Positions 31,692-42,255 of a DNA stretch of 64,000 nt are shown in pieces. The notes under the pieces were generated by a model, which did not search any database, was not told the origin of the DNA, and saw only the letters and a list, made by a program, of their open reading frames with translations. Within the stretch, counting starts at the first letter, position 1; the number at the start of each line of letters is the position of its first letter. The DNA comes from Salvia splendens (lineage: Eukaryota > Streptophyta > Magnoliopsida > Lamiales > Lamiaceae), in contig NC_056044.1 of the NCBI RefSeq assembly GCF_004379255.2, positions 7,480,001 to 7,544,000 on the forward strand, read 5' to 3'. The position numbers were made by a program, and so were the translations under genes.

Positions 31692-34567
31692 CTACTGTCC
31701 CTGGTTGCTAAAGTTGAGCCATCTATTCACAAAATCCTCGTGAAGCCGAGTTCGGGCATTCTCGGCAGCTGAAGAATAAGCAGGTCGACGAGATGCTCTA
31801 ATCGACCTACCGCCTCTTCCCTGAGCCCGGGAAGCTCTAGCACCTCGGCGGCGAAGAGTCTCTTCACGAAGCATTTGTTGATCTTGCTCACTCATAATCA
31901 CAGCTCCTCTACGAACTTCAGTCCGTTCTCGTCTTGACGTTTCCGGTTGCTCCTGAGTCCGTTCTCGTCTTGACGTTTCCGGCTGTTCCTGAGTTCGTTG
32001 CTGACTTGGAGTAGGGTCTTGAGCAAGTGAATCAGGGGTTTGAGCTGGAGTGCGACCATCTGTTGGCGGGAAATGCCTAAGGAATCTCTCGATTGAAGGA
32101 CGCCGGGAAAGAATGATGTCGTACCGAGAAGCCCAGCGCCGCAATGATGTCACGACTTGTTGGCAAGCCGAGCTCTCCAGCGCATTGTTCCTCCGGAGTA
32201 CGTGATATTCCTCCCACAGTTCGTCAACTCGTTCCTGAACTTCAGAGATGGTCATTCCCCCGCGCCTGCAGATGAAATCCTCATACGCAGTCCTCTCAGC
32301 GACGGCGGTATTCAGCTCGGCCTCCAGATCTTTCTTTTCGGACTCTAAGTCCTTATTGTCGGCCTCCAGCTTCACTGAACGAGCCAAGAGTTCGTCATTC
32401 TTCACCTGGTCAGCTATGGCTCTTTTCTCAGCTTCGTCTAAAGCCGAAGAGTACAGCCGCTTCCAGTGAAGTACCTCCAGCTCCTTAAGAGTTCAGAATA
32501 TAGAGCAGCTATGTCAGTTCGGCATTTCAGATTACTCAGCAGGTAGTAAACCACAACAGGAGTAAAAGAGAGTACGAAAGGCTATACGAAGACACAAGAG
32601 CAGAAAGAAGAATTTTTTCATTCATAAGAAAAAAATTTTTCTACACAAGGGCTTCAAGGCCGTTTTACAAGAAGGAAGAAACTAAACTAAGAGAAGGGAG
32701 ACGAAATCATACTCCGCCAGCTTCGTCTCCGCCTTCTCGGTGAGGTTCAGCTTCCTTCTCCTTGTCTGCTTCAGCTTCAGCCTCGGCCTCCCTGCTCTCC
32801 CCAGCCTGCTCGGCGCCACCGTAGCCGATCTGCTGCGCCTCCTGCTCGGCCTGCTCATCGCCGGTCTGCCGCTCATGCTGCTCGGTCTCACCCTCTCCAT
32901 GGAAAATTGGAGCGGGTGAAACTGACCCTATGGAGGCAAAGATAGCCTCCATGTTCTCATCGCGGTCAGCTCGGCAACTACGAACTTGGTCTGCAGAAAG
33001 CAGGACCGAGGACGAAGCAAGCTCCTCAAGCACCGGCAGACTCTGAAGCCGAGCTGCTATCTCTCGGCCGTACAGCGGCAGGATGACTTCGGGACCCTGC
33101 TCGGCTTTATCGGTCATCAGTTTCAGCAGATCACCGACAAAGGCTGAAAATTGGTTGCTCAGAAAGAGTTTCTCCGCGAAAGCACGGAGAACCTCCCCTT
33201 GGGCAACCACGGCGGCAGCATCCCTCCGTTTCGTCTGCTCTCGCTGGATGACGAGCTGGTTTTTGGCAAGAGCTTCATCCTGGGCCGAAATCCTAGCAGC
33301 TCTGGCTTTCTCAAAGTTTGCCTCAGCCTGCTCGGCCCGGTGACAAGCAGCCGCCAACTTCCTCTGCATCTCAGCATAGTCGTTGGACGCTTTGGAGAGT
33401 TCAACGGCGACGAGCTTGGAGAGCATATCGTTCCTCTGAAAATGGAAAAAGCAAAAAGTCAACAGAGGGGCCACAAAAAATACAGGAAAAAAAGCAAGGC
33501 CAGAAAATCAAGAAGAGAATTCACCTCGGCGAAGTCCGTGGGCCATAAAAAGGGCTCACAGATATGTTCCGAAGGAGGCGCCAAGACCACGTCTTTCTCT
33601 GGTGCTCTCGGGGGCTTCTGGGTCTTCCCCTTCCTACTTGCCGAAGTCGACTCCGGCTTCTTTGGATCCGAAGAGGTTTTTTGCCTCTTCGGATTCTTCT
33701 CGGCATCAGGCGCCGAGCTGGTAGCCTTCTCTTTCTCCGGCTCCTTAAGCTCGGAGGATTTGCGGCTAATCTTATTCAGCATATACACTGCCAAAAAGCA
33801 AGAAAGCAAAGTTAGTTTTCGCCACAAAAGCAGTAAGGCACAAAAAAGAATTCCTCACCCTCGGTCTCTTCATCCGAAGACGAGGAGTCGAACACGAAGT
33901 CGCCCTTGACGAGCTCAGACTCCAGGTACTGCTTCCTAATCATAGGAATCTTATTGAGCTCGCCCTCGAGCTCGTCCAACGGTTCTAACCGAGGATGAGG
34001 AATCACGGACTTCGGCCCTCTCCAAGGAAAGCCCGGAGCCGCTGTCCTATTATAAAAAAAGAAGCGGTTTTGCCATTTCGGCCATTTGGTTTTGCAGAAG
34101 GCCCTAAAAGGCTGTAAAGGGATCAAGTAAAACCAAGATCCCTTCCTCTTAAACTGGAAAAAATTAAGGATTGCCCTCAGAGACAGATCCTTATCTAGCC
34201 TACGCAGTTCGGCAGCAAAGGCCGATAAGTGCCTCCAAGAATTCGGAGTCACCTGACCTAAAGGGAGTTGAAAGAAATCAAGAAGCTCTACAAAAGGTGG
34301 GGGAAGAGGGAAACGAAGCCCGCATTCTAAGCAGGCTTCGTAAACGGTGGCATAACCCTCCGGCGGCTCGTTAGCCCTATGATCGTCGTCGGGAACCACC
34401 GCCTTCCCCCTGGGAAGAAGATATTTTTCGTATATGGATATCACAGTATCCTTACTCAAGACGCTGTGAAAATACTCTACAGTCTTCTCCCCGGATTCTT
34501 TCCGGCTAGAAGACCCCTTATCCCCTTTCCTACCGCTACCTGACTCAGAAGAAGAAGAAGAAGACAT
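31692..34567 (-). CDS. antisense four-exon gene inside the Tat gypsy element
   Basis: The exons I infer on minus are 33859-34567, 33525-33787, 32713-33435 and 31692-32483. All have GT donors, AG acceptors and matching phases, giving about 828 residues. Exon 1 starts at a serine run and holds CLECGLRFPLPPPFVELL and QVTPNSWRHLSAF, typical of the plant family called putative gypsy type transposon (PF04195). Exon 2 is lysine/proline-rich and basic. Exons 3 and 4 are coiled coil rich in Ala, Glu and Lys; exon 4 adds a repeated TQEQPETSRRER unit and an Arg-rich tail. If the third splice is not used, the protein stops at 32707 after 566 residues. Extra antisense ORFs are known from Tat elements; their function is unknown. 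Confidence 0.72.
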
Positions 34568-34894
34568 GGTTCTTACTCTTTGAAAGTCTGAAGAAATTCT
34601 GAAAGAATTCTTGAAAGTGGAAGGAAATTTTTGCGCAAAAGAGAGAGAAGGCAGAAGAAGCAATAGCAAAAGTGTTCAACTGATGAAGAAAGGACGTATT
34701 TATCAGATTCGGAGAGGATTTCGAAATCATCGCACCGTTTCGAATCCCACATTTTCAGGATTCAACGGCCGGATTTTACTGTCGCATTTAATGCAGTCAC
34801 GCGCAAGGCACGTCCCCTGACGTCAGCCTCCCCCGTACCTTTATCCAGAATGCCGAACTGACTCGCTTCGCCGAAGTGATTCACTTCGCTTTTC

Positions 34895-34905
34895 GGGGGG
34901 GGTAG
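34895..34905 (+). promoter_or_regulatory. gypsy polypurine tract
   Basis: A run of eight G followed by TAG directly before the 3' LTR: the plus-strand primer site. Confidence 0.8.
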
Positions 34906-35676
34906 TGATGGGGTACGTACTAAACAAGCCCAATAGCAGTGACGGCCCATCAGCCCAAAGCCCAAGGAAGAGTATCAGTTCGGCATTACCAAAGAGTTCG
35001 GCCCTAGCCTACAGCTCGGTAAAAGCCGACCAATCAGTTCGGCATTACCAAAGAGTTCGGCCCTAGCCTACAGCTCGGTAAAAGCCGACCAATCAGTTCG
35101 GCATTACCAAAGAGTTCGGCCCCAGCCTACGGCTCGGTAAAAGCCGACCAATCAAGCTCTACTCTCAGATCGGCAAAAGCTGCTCGGCAATAGCTCAGCA
35201 GTTCGGTCTCAGTATTCGACCGAACTGGGAGATAGTGGACCCATGCAGAACCTCCACGACCTCCACTACACGATCTATTTAGTGGTGGACCCATGCAGGA
35301 CCTCCACGACATCCACGACATCCACGACATACTTAGTGGTGATGTAAGCCACGACCTAGTTAGTGGTGATGTAAGCCACGACCTAGTTAGTGGTGATGTA
35401 AGCCACGACCTAGTTATTGGTGATGCAAGCCACGATCTTAGTTCAATGTATAAATAGAACTCAGATCAGATAAAGAAGGGTTAAGTTCTCTAGAGATAAA
35501 AGATCAAATAGCAAGTCTGTATTGTAAGCTGTAGAAAACAGATCAAGCAATACAACTCTGCCCTCTTTTCTTCCCGTGGACGTAGATTTACCTCAGTAAA
35601 TCGAACCACGTAAATCTCTGTGTCGTGATCTGTATTTTCCTGCATTCATCACCATCAAAAATTCGCAAAACCATCA
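34906..35676 (+). repeat. gypsy 3' LTR
   Basis: 771 bp, same layout as the 5' LTR: 59-bp units at 34976-35152, TATA box at 35449-35456, U5 motif at 35573-35617. It differs from the 5' LTR at roughly four positions that I could see. Confidence 0.93.
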
Positions 35677-35907
35677 GAGCTCAACGAGGAGCGCGGCGTA
35701 GTTGGGCACGACAACACCGCCGAAGCCATTAGGGAAGGCGGAACTCAAATTGCAGAGACCACCGTCGTCGGCCATCGTGTTATTTCCGAATCCATCGGCG
35801 GACAAGTTAGTTACTACTCCCATTTTCGACCCTTCAATTTATTTGATGCAAAACTAAATCATGTCATTTTTGTGTAGCTTTTGGGGCGATTTGCTATGGA
35901 TGAATGA

Positions 35908-36353
35908 TGATCAAGAATTCGTTTTACTATATATCATATGCTCCTATGTAAGCTTGGTGCTTCACTTTCAGTTTTTGTAACCTATACTACTATAATTTCA
36001 GTTTTTATTTTATTTATTACCAAGAATTGATTGCATTGGTTCATTTTAACATATTTTGTTGAATTTATAGTGCATATTATCTATTGCCCTAAATTAGAGT
36101 ACATAATAATTAATTTTTAATTTACTGTCAACTGTAATGAAAAATGATTACTATAGTTGACAAATTATTACTATCATAAATTTTCAAATAAATGAATAAA
36201 TACTAGTATGATGTATTATAGCAAAGTTTATTTATGCAAAGAAAAATACTCCATTTAAGTAATCAATTTCAGTGTGGTAGGTGTACATGAATGAGATGGT
36301 ATAGATATAAAACACAATCGCATTGCCAAAAGTTGGGCGATAACCTATCTCAA
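35908..36353. other. intergenic after the LEA gene
   Basis: AT-rich. The beginning is the likely LEA 3' UTR. Nothing else recognised. Confidence 0.4.
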
Positions 36354-36708
36354 GGGTTTTTTCTTTTTTTTTTCTAGAACACAATTGTCATTCCTCAGTG
36401 TACTGGACTTTTTTTTGTTTCTGCTTTGGGAGAGACGCGTCTCCTTTTTAATGAAAGGCATGATGATTATGTGTCTTTGTGAGAGACGCATGAGGGACAT
36501 GCGTCTCTCAATTTTTTCAAATTGTGAGATTGTAGTGGCAAAACACCCGACTGGGTGATTTGCACAAAGACGCATAATCGTCATGCGTGTTTTATTAAAA
36601 GGTGACGCATGAGGTCATGCGTCTCTCCCAAAACCGGAACAAAAAAAAAGTCCAGTACACTCGAGGAATGACAATGTGGTCTAGAACAAAAAAAAATAGA
36701 AAAAACCC
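36354..36708. mobile_element. Mutator-type MITE with 9-bp duplication
   Basis: 355 bp with terminal inverted repeats of about 70 bp beginning GGGTTTTTTC and sharing TTGTCATTCCT and GTGTACTGGACTT. It is flanked by CTATCTCAA on both sides (36345-36353 and 36709-36717). A 9-bp TSD with long TIRs fits MULE-derived MITEs. The interior has inverted and direct copies of GACGCATGA/TCATGCGTCTC. Confidence 0.82.
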
Positions 36709-36717
36709 CTATCTCAA

Positions 36718-37305
36718 TAATCAAAAGATGGAGGCAGAATGGCAAAAGTGAAATAAAAATAAAATCTCTCTTTCGAATTTGATTTCGGAGTGACCACGCC
36801 CCACCACCAAATTCACTACTCATGGAAAATTCTTAACCCTCGCTCACTCATCAGAAGCCCTAAACACATTAAAGATCAAATTCTCTAAAAACACACACAA
36901 ATTTCATTAAGACAAACAATGGAGCTCAGATATAGTCATTCAATGCTGGTCATATAAGTACAACACATAAATGGAGTAAAAGGAGGAGATGCCTATGCTA
37001 ATAGAGTATGCAACTGAGCTTCACCATTCTTACACAATATCACATTTCACCACACAAACATCAATAACATGCTAGATAAATTTCACCACACAGATAACAA
37101 TTCAATCCTAAATACAACTAGTGACTTCTAGATTCACCTTATTTTTACCCCAATTTATGTTCTGAACAAAACCTAACTTCACAAACATCTTAATCACGCC
37201 CAAATTGATTATAAGTGGAATTAAAATTGTGTAGTGTATCACAAACCAAGCATTATTCGAAATTGAGAATTGGAGGTTAGAGAAAGAGGATATAATAATT
37301 TGAAG
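36718..37305. other. intergenic before the HSP20-like gene's stop codon
   Basis: AT-rich spacer, with the HSP20-like gene's 3' UTR at its right edge. AAGCCCTAAACAC at about 36854 resembles a telobox, but no gene follows that I can support. Confidence 0.35.
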
Positions 37306-37776
37306 TTACTGTACAAGAACAAGCCTACCCCGATTTCCCAAATCCCCACCGTGCTCCGCCCCTTTCGGTACGGTCACCACTAGGTCGCCGTTCTCGTAGG
37401 CGGCGGACACGAGCTCTGGCCGCGTGGAGGGCGGCAGGCGGAACCGCCACAGATCGAGCTCGAATTCGGTCCCTGAAAGGTCAACGACGCCGTTTCCCCT
37501 TATGACGATCTTCGTGACGCCGGGGTAGATCGCGACGGCGTCAGCCCTGACGTCGCCGCTGATGTCGTCCGTGGCGGCGGTGAATCGGATCGACGCCGGC
37601 GTCTCGTCGACCGAGACGTCGGCGTCGGAGTGGAAGGGGAGCTCCAGGACTTTGGCGAAGATGTGCGGCAGCCGCAGAAGCTTCTTCTGCCGGCAGGCGT
37701 TGGCCTGAGCGAGGAGCGAAGCGACGTCGTAGCGGAGCGTGATGTTGAGTTTCCTCGGCGACGGATGAACTTTCAT
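37306..37776 (-). CDS. HSP20-like (alpha-crystallin domain) protein
   Basis: Intronless, 156 residues from the ATG at 37776 (MKVHPSPRKLNITLRYD), preferred because it begins the conserved N-terminal block; the frame stays open upstream without another good start. After a short leader come LLRLPHIFAKVLELPFHSDADV, then beta strands typical of the small heat-shock fold (FRLPPSTRPELVSAAYENGDLVVTVPK), with the family's R-L-P and G-x-L-x-V-x-V signature. The C-terminus is basic. It resembles the HSP20-like chaperone group rather than canonical class I/II sHSPs, and the GxLxVxVPK motif is intact. High GC compared with its surroundings. Confidence 0.8.
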   Translation of the reverse strand: MKVHPSPRKLNITLRYDVASLLAQANACRQKKLLRLPHIFAKVLELPFHSDADVSVDETPASIRFTAATDDISGDVRADAVAIYPGVTKIVIRGNGVVDLSGTEFELDLWRFRLPPSTRPELVSAAYENGDLVVTVPKGAEHGGDLGNRGRLVLVQ

Positions 37777-38038
37777 TGGCGGCGAGAATCGTGGTATCAG
37801 ATCAAAATCAACGGAATTCAATTGGGAAAATTAAAATTAAATCTCAGATTAACAGAAAAGGGGATATTTTGAGGGACTTGCAGGTAATTGCAGGCAGAGA
37901 TTGGATAAAAAGGCAAAATCGTGCACCCAAAAAATATGGGGCAATTAAAAAGTTAAGGAATAATTAAAAGATTTTCGAGAGATATATTGGGGCTACGAAT
38001 TGATGAAGAAAATCCAAGAAAAAAAAATACTACAGGTA

Positions 38039-38312
38039 CTCCCTCGTCCCTATTTAATTTTAATATGACATTTTTTTCATTTTAATTTGTTCCAAATAAG
38101 ATAGTATATTTACTTTTTCAGAAATTTTTTCGCTCTAATTAATACACTAAATCACCTTTTTCCAACTACTTTTAAAATATTTATCTGTCTTTCTCTTTCT
38201 ATTTTAATACTTATACCCACTTTTTTTTCCTCTCTAATTAAACACATTAACCAATAGCTCTTAAAACCCGTGTCAACCAAAAAATATATCATCTTAGTCA
38301 ACACGGATGGAG
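38039..38312. mobile_element. Stowaway-like MITE
   Basis: 274 bp flanked by TA. Left end CTCCCTCGTCCC; right end, reversed, CTCCATCCGTGTTG. The body contains the usual Stowaway CCTCTCTAATTAAAC tracts. Confidence 0.65.
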
Positions 38313-38415
38313 TAGTATGTACATAATACATTCAACGCGATATTGTAATTGCACTTTGTAGCGAAAGACGATGATGAAGAAAGGGATGGGCAAGCAAGCA
38401 CATTGGACATACTTA

Positions 38416-39259
38416 GAGCATCGGCAACCCCGCTCAATGCTAGCTTGGTCTCGTCTCGTAGGCGAGCTGGCATTGGGCAGTGACTCGGCGTCCAATTTTG
38501 ATCGTTATTTTTTTTTGAAATTCGGAAATATAAAAAAAATACTAAATTAATACTCCATCTAACCCTAAAACTATGAACAATTGGTTTAACACAGCTTTTA
38601 ATGTATAATTGGTAAAGTAAGAGAGAGATAATTGAATGTAAGTAGTGTTAGTGGAGTGTGAGTTCCACGTCATTAGTCCTGTAGTATAATAGTATAAGTT
38701 GTAAATAAAATTATGTGTAGGAATTATGTGTGTTTACCTATTCCAAAATTAGAAAGTTCATACTTTTCCGAGACAAACTAATAAGGAAATAACTCATACT
38801 TTTCAGGGACGGAGGGAGTAAAATTTTTCAGATTCCACAAATGTTACCATTTTATGACCGATTTTATTCATTTTTTCTTTATTTTTTTGTTATACAATTA
38901 ATCCCAAACTCATCTATAAATATGTCATTCATTATATATTCATATATTTTATTATGTAATTTTTGCATTTTTCAATAAAATATTGTAGGAATTTTAATTT
39001 TAAAATAATAAGTATTTCATCTCAATTTAAATTAAATTTGTTGAAAAAACATAAACATAAAATGAAATAGTGGGACCCATGGATAGTTAAAAGATAATAT
39101 AGATCGGAAATGGAAGGTTGTAAGTGTTATCTCTTTAGCAAGAGATTGAGTAAAATGTGGTGTAAGACCCATGAATAATGTAGAGATGTGATGAATTCGA
39201 GATTTATTGGAGATAAGGTTTGTGGAAGAGATGGATTGGAAATAGAGTTGTGGATGCTC
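38416..39259. mobile_element. Harbinger MITE
   Basis: 844 bp with TTA duplicated at both sides (38413-38415 and 39260-39262). Ends GAGCATCGGCAAC at left and GAGCATCCACAAC read from the right. It contains a nested Stowaway (38553-38818). No coding capacity. Confidence 0.75.
38553..38818. mobile_element. Stowaway MITE nested in the Harbinger MITE
   Basis: 266 bp flanked by TA. The ends are CTCCATCTAACCC and, read from the right, CTCCCTCCGTCCC. Confidence 0.7.
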
Positions 39260-39262
39260 TTA

Positions 39263-39950
39263 TTAGTCACACCTCAATTCTCGGGTTATTATTTCTTTTT
39301 TCTTTTCTACATTAAACCACAACTCTTAGTACAATAAAGACACTCTTAATTTTCACATTAATTTGCAGTGTTCATTGTTTTACTTTAAAACTGAATTGTG
39401 AGCCTATATATAACAAAATTACTTCATAAATAATAAAATAAAATTACAATTCCTAAAAATTTTAATATTACAAATCTTAAAAATTTAAAATTCCTAATAA
39501 TTACGGGGTTATAAGAAATGTTGATGTAGCCTTCTTGCCTTTCCCATTCATTGATTTCGTAGTCATCAATGCTCACTCCCTCCAACTTGAAAGGACTATC
39601 GTTTAACCGTGTTATCAAATGAGGGAAGACAATGTATGGGATGTCAGTTTCTCACTCCATCGGGGTACTCTAGACCCAGTTCCTGTTGGAGGAGAATTTG
39701 TTCATATCCTGGCATGATTCGAGGTTGTTGAAAAGGTCATGGGGACAATTGAATTTTAGATTGTGAGAAGGATATATATTGAAAGAAATATAGAGGGAAG
39801 AAATAACAAAGAAATGAAAATCCCCCCCCCCCTCCGGCGTCGCGTGTTCCTCCTCCACAACGGAAGTCGTGAGCAGCCATGCCTCTCTCAGTGCGCGTCG
39901 TGACGCCCTTCTTGTCACTTACCCCGTGCAATGGAGGAGAACTCGAAATC
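39263..39950. other. intergenic
   Basis: AT-rich on the left, with a C12 run and a GC-rich patch near 39825-39945. No gene recognised. Confidence 0.35.
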
Positions 39951-39953
39951 TAA

Positions 39954-41695
39954 GAGCATCCACATCCGTGCTCTTGCCAACGAGCACGGATGTGGGCCCG
40001 GTCCCACTTTTACTCCCTGCTCTTAGGCAAGAGCACAACACCCACATCCATGCTCTTTCGCAAGGACAAGCTCAAGAGTCCCACCATTCTATTATTCAAT
40101 TTAAATAAAAACATTTCCAAAAAATTAAAATGCAATAAAAGTACTCGGAATAATATTACAAATTACAAAAAAATTAAAAATTACATAATTAAAATACTAA
40201 AAATTAAAAATTACATAATTAAAATACTAAAAATTAAAAATTACATAAATAAACACCTAAAAAATAAAAATTACCCCTGTGGATGACTATTCATCCGGCT
40301 CTACCCCCAATGTTCTTTGGAGACCCAGTATCATCGCCACATGCGATCGAAGTTGCTCGGGGGTTATAGTTGACCTATCGGCCAAATTGAGTTGGGCCAA
40401 AATCCCCCACAACGAGTTGGTGGGGGGGTTGAGGTGGCACATAGGGAACGGGAGCGAGGGCGGATGGAGTCTTGGCGCAACGGCGGTTGGCCACCGCCTT
40501 CTTCCTTCCTTGCGGCCGGCGTCGGGGCTACCCAAGTTAGCTCGGGCAAGTTGGCTAGCCACATCCTCGGAGCCGGCGTCGGATAGGGATAGCGACCTCG
40601 ACCGTTTGGAGGAGGAGCTAGAGGAGGATGATACGTCTCCCCTATACTTCGGATGCGCCCGCATCTCCTGCCAAATGTTGAGGTACTTGAACGGCTTGTA
40701 GTTCATGGATTGGTAGGTCGCCAAGGCGGAATTGATGATGTCAAGCTCGCTCCGGCCGCTCCCCGCCGACCGCTCTTCTTGGAGGTAATACCCCTGGAAC
40801 TTTTGGATTTCTTCGTTGGCTCTGTATATGACATTGCGCACCATACTCTCGTAGCGCTCGATTGTTCCAGCCGGCCGGTTTTGATTGTACCGGCGACAGA
40901 TGCGCCACCAATAATGGTCACCGGATTGGTTCGTGTCAACCTCCGGATCTTCGGAGATTGACAAGTACGCTTTGAATAATTGCTCCATCTCCCCCGGAGT
41001 GTACGGGGTACGGATACCACGAGTAGGAAGAGGAGGAGTTTGAGAGGGGCCGCTCCCTCCCGCTCTAGGTACGGGTGGTTCAGGTGTCCACCCGTATTTC
41101 CCTTTAGGGGCATCTTGGTCGTCGATCGGGTAAGGCCGGTAGCCACCCAGAACTTATGAACCTTGGGTTTGAGGAGGGGCCGAATATTCCGTTTTCGGAC
41201 TAGGAAATGGTTGTGAACCGAACCAATCGGGGTTCCAACCATGGGAGCCGGATGAGTGATCACCGGAGCCAGACATTTTTTTTTGTGAGTGAAAGAAAGA
41301 TTGAGAATTGTAAGAATAGAAATGAGAGAATTTAGATGAGAATTGTGTAGTGTGGTGTGAATTTTTTGTGTGGAAGTGGGGGTATTTATAGATGACAATT
41401 TGTACTTTTGGGGAAAAAATTGAAAAATAAATTAAAAGTGGGTAGAAAACGGATATAATTTTTTGGGAAGTGGAAAAATATTTTTTTATTTTTAATCAGA
41501 TTTTTAATTAAAATCCGATTAAAAAAATCAAATTACCAACGACATTGCCGTTGGCCAATGGACGACTGACACGTGGGCTGCTCGCTGACACGGACGTGCT
41601 CGATGCATCGAGCAGCGCCGTGCCAGCGGCAAGAGCGCAGCGGGTGCCGCGCCGCTGGCACGAACGGACGGCTGCGCTCAACTCTGTGGATGCTC
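39954..41695 (-). mobile_element. PIF/Harbinger element, ORF1-only
   Basis: 1742 bp with a TAA duplication (39951-39953 and 41696-41698) and identical GAGCATCCACA starts at both ends. Subterminal motifs (GTGCTCTTGCC, GCCGTGCCAGCGGC) are shared with the element at 5728-7597. It has ORF1 but no transposase. Confidence 0.87.
40287..41276 (-). pseudogene. Harbinger ORF1 protein (SANT/NAM-associated type), one stop
   Basis: The accessory DNA-binding protein that works with the Harbinger transposase; plant databases often mislabel it 'glutathione S-transferase T3-like'. From the ATG at 41276 there is a proline/glycine-rich leader, one in-frame TAA at 41154-41156, then an uninterrupted frame to 40287. 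Visible motifs: the SANT-like start TPGEMEQLFKAYLSISEDPE, DHYWWRICRRYNQ, TIERYESMVRNVIYRANEEI, KYLNIWQEMRAHPKY, a serine run, and a C-terminal ILAQLNLADRSTITPEQLRS. An internal ATG at 40988 could still give a 233-residue protein covering most of the conserved part. Confidence 0.82.
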
Positions 41696-41774
41696 TAATG
41701 TGCTAATCCAATTGATATCTCTGATTAGATATTGTTCGGAAATCCCGTGGAGGGTAAAATCATCATAGACATTT

Positions 41775-42108
41775 TCTATTAATGATGCTATCTCATCACC
41801 TTCATCATACAGCTGCAGCCATCTTCATCATCATCCTTACGCAGCTGCAATCAACCTTGCAGCCTCATATAAACGACCATGCACCTCACCTACACTTGAG
41901 CTCTGCTATGGAATGAGAAGAGCAGTTGGAAGTTAGTTTGTGACAGCTGGAAGTTAGTTAGTTAGTTAGTTAAGTGTGTTTGTTAGCTATGCACTGAATA
42001 TATAAGGTGTGATGTACACTTTTGAATTCATTGAATAAAAGTTTTCATCATTCTCTCAAATATCGTTTCTCTCTTTCTATGCATTCACGAAGTTAATCTT
42101 CATGAGTT
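41775..42108 (+). repeat. outer copia 5' LTR
   Basis: Matches 60675-61004 with around a dozen differences and a GTTA-repeat length change. Contains TGAATATATAAGGTGTG (promoter TATA) and TTGAATAAAAGTTTTC (poly-A signal). Confidence 0.82.
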
Positions 42109-42255
42109 TGTTATGGTATCAGTGACAAATGCTTCCGCATTCTTCCTCTACTCCAGTTTTTCTTTAAATAATCAGATCTTATTCTCCGATCTTCTCAAAT
42201 CTCCTTCTCCAATCTTCCCCACCTTCAAATCTCATTCTCTGATCTCTTTTACATC

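Larger units (their letters stand above)
24567..35676 (+). mobile_element. Ty3/gypsy LTR retrotransposon, Tat type, in the LEA gene
   Basis: An 11,110-bp element with 771-bp LTRs (24567-25337 and 34906-35676). The 5-bp duplication GAGCT lies at 24562-24566 and 35677-35681. Side-by-side reading of the LTRs shows about four substitutions. The PBS is at 25339 and the polypurine tract, a run of eight G followed by TAG, abuts 34906. Pol carries two RNase H domains, the hallmark of the Tat lineage. About 4 kb between pol and the 3' LTR holds repeats and an antisense gene. Confidence 0.96.
24373..35907 (+). pseudogene. SMP-domain LEA protein gene, interrupted by gypsy
   Basis: Small late-embryogenesis-abundant protein of the seed maturation protein class (PF04927, D-34-like), linked to desiccation tolerance. 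The ATG at 24373 begins a frame with KYGDVFDVSGELAAKAITPQ and AAAVESAEKSVFGEMQKSG. After 194 coding bases it meets the LTR. It resumes at 35682 in the same frame (GVVGHDNTAEAIREGGTQ, then a second SMP start, AETTVVGHRVISESIGGQ) up to the donor at 35806. A short second exon, 35878-35907, ends in FAMDE and TGA. Removing the element and one GAGCT copy gives 115 codons plus stop, without other damage. That is shorter than the roughly 260-residue D-34 proteins, so it is a short member or was truncated earlier. As it stands it cannot make the protein. Confidence 0.9.

Noticed and set aside
32707..33474. Separate single-exon genes for each antisense gypsy frame
   Set aside because: Splice borders with matching phase join them; single genes would lack good start codons. 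The final splice (32712/32484) remains the least certain.
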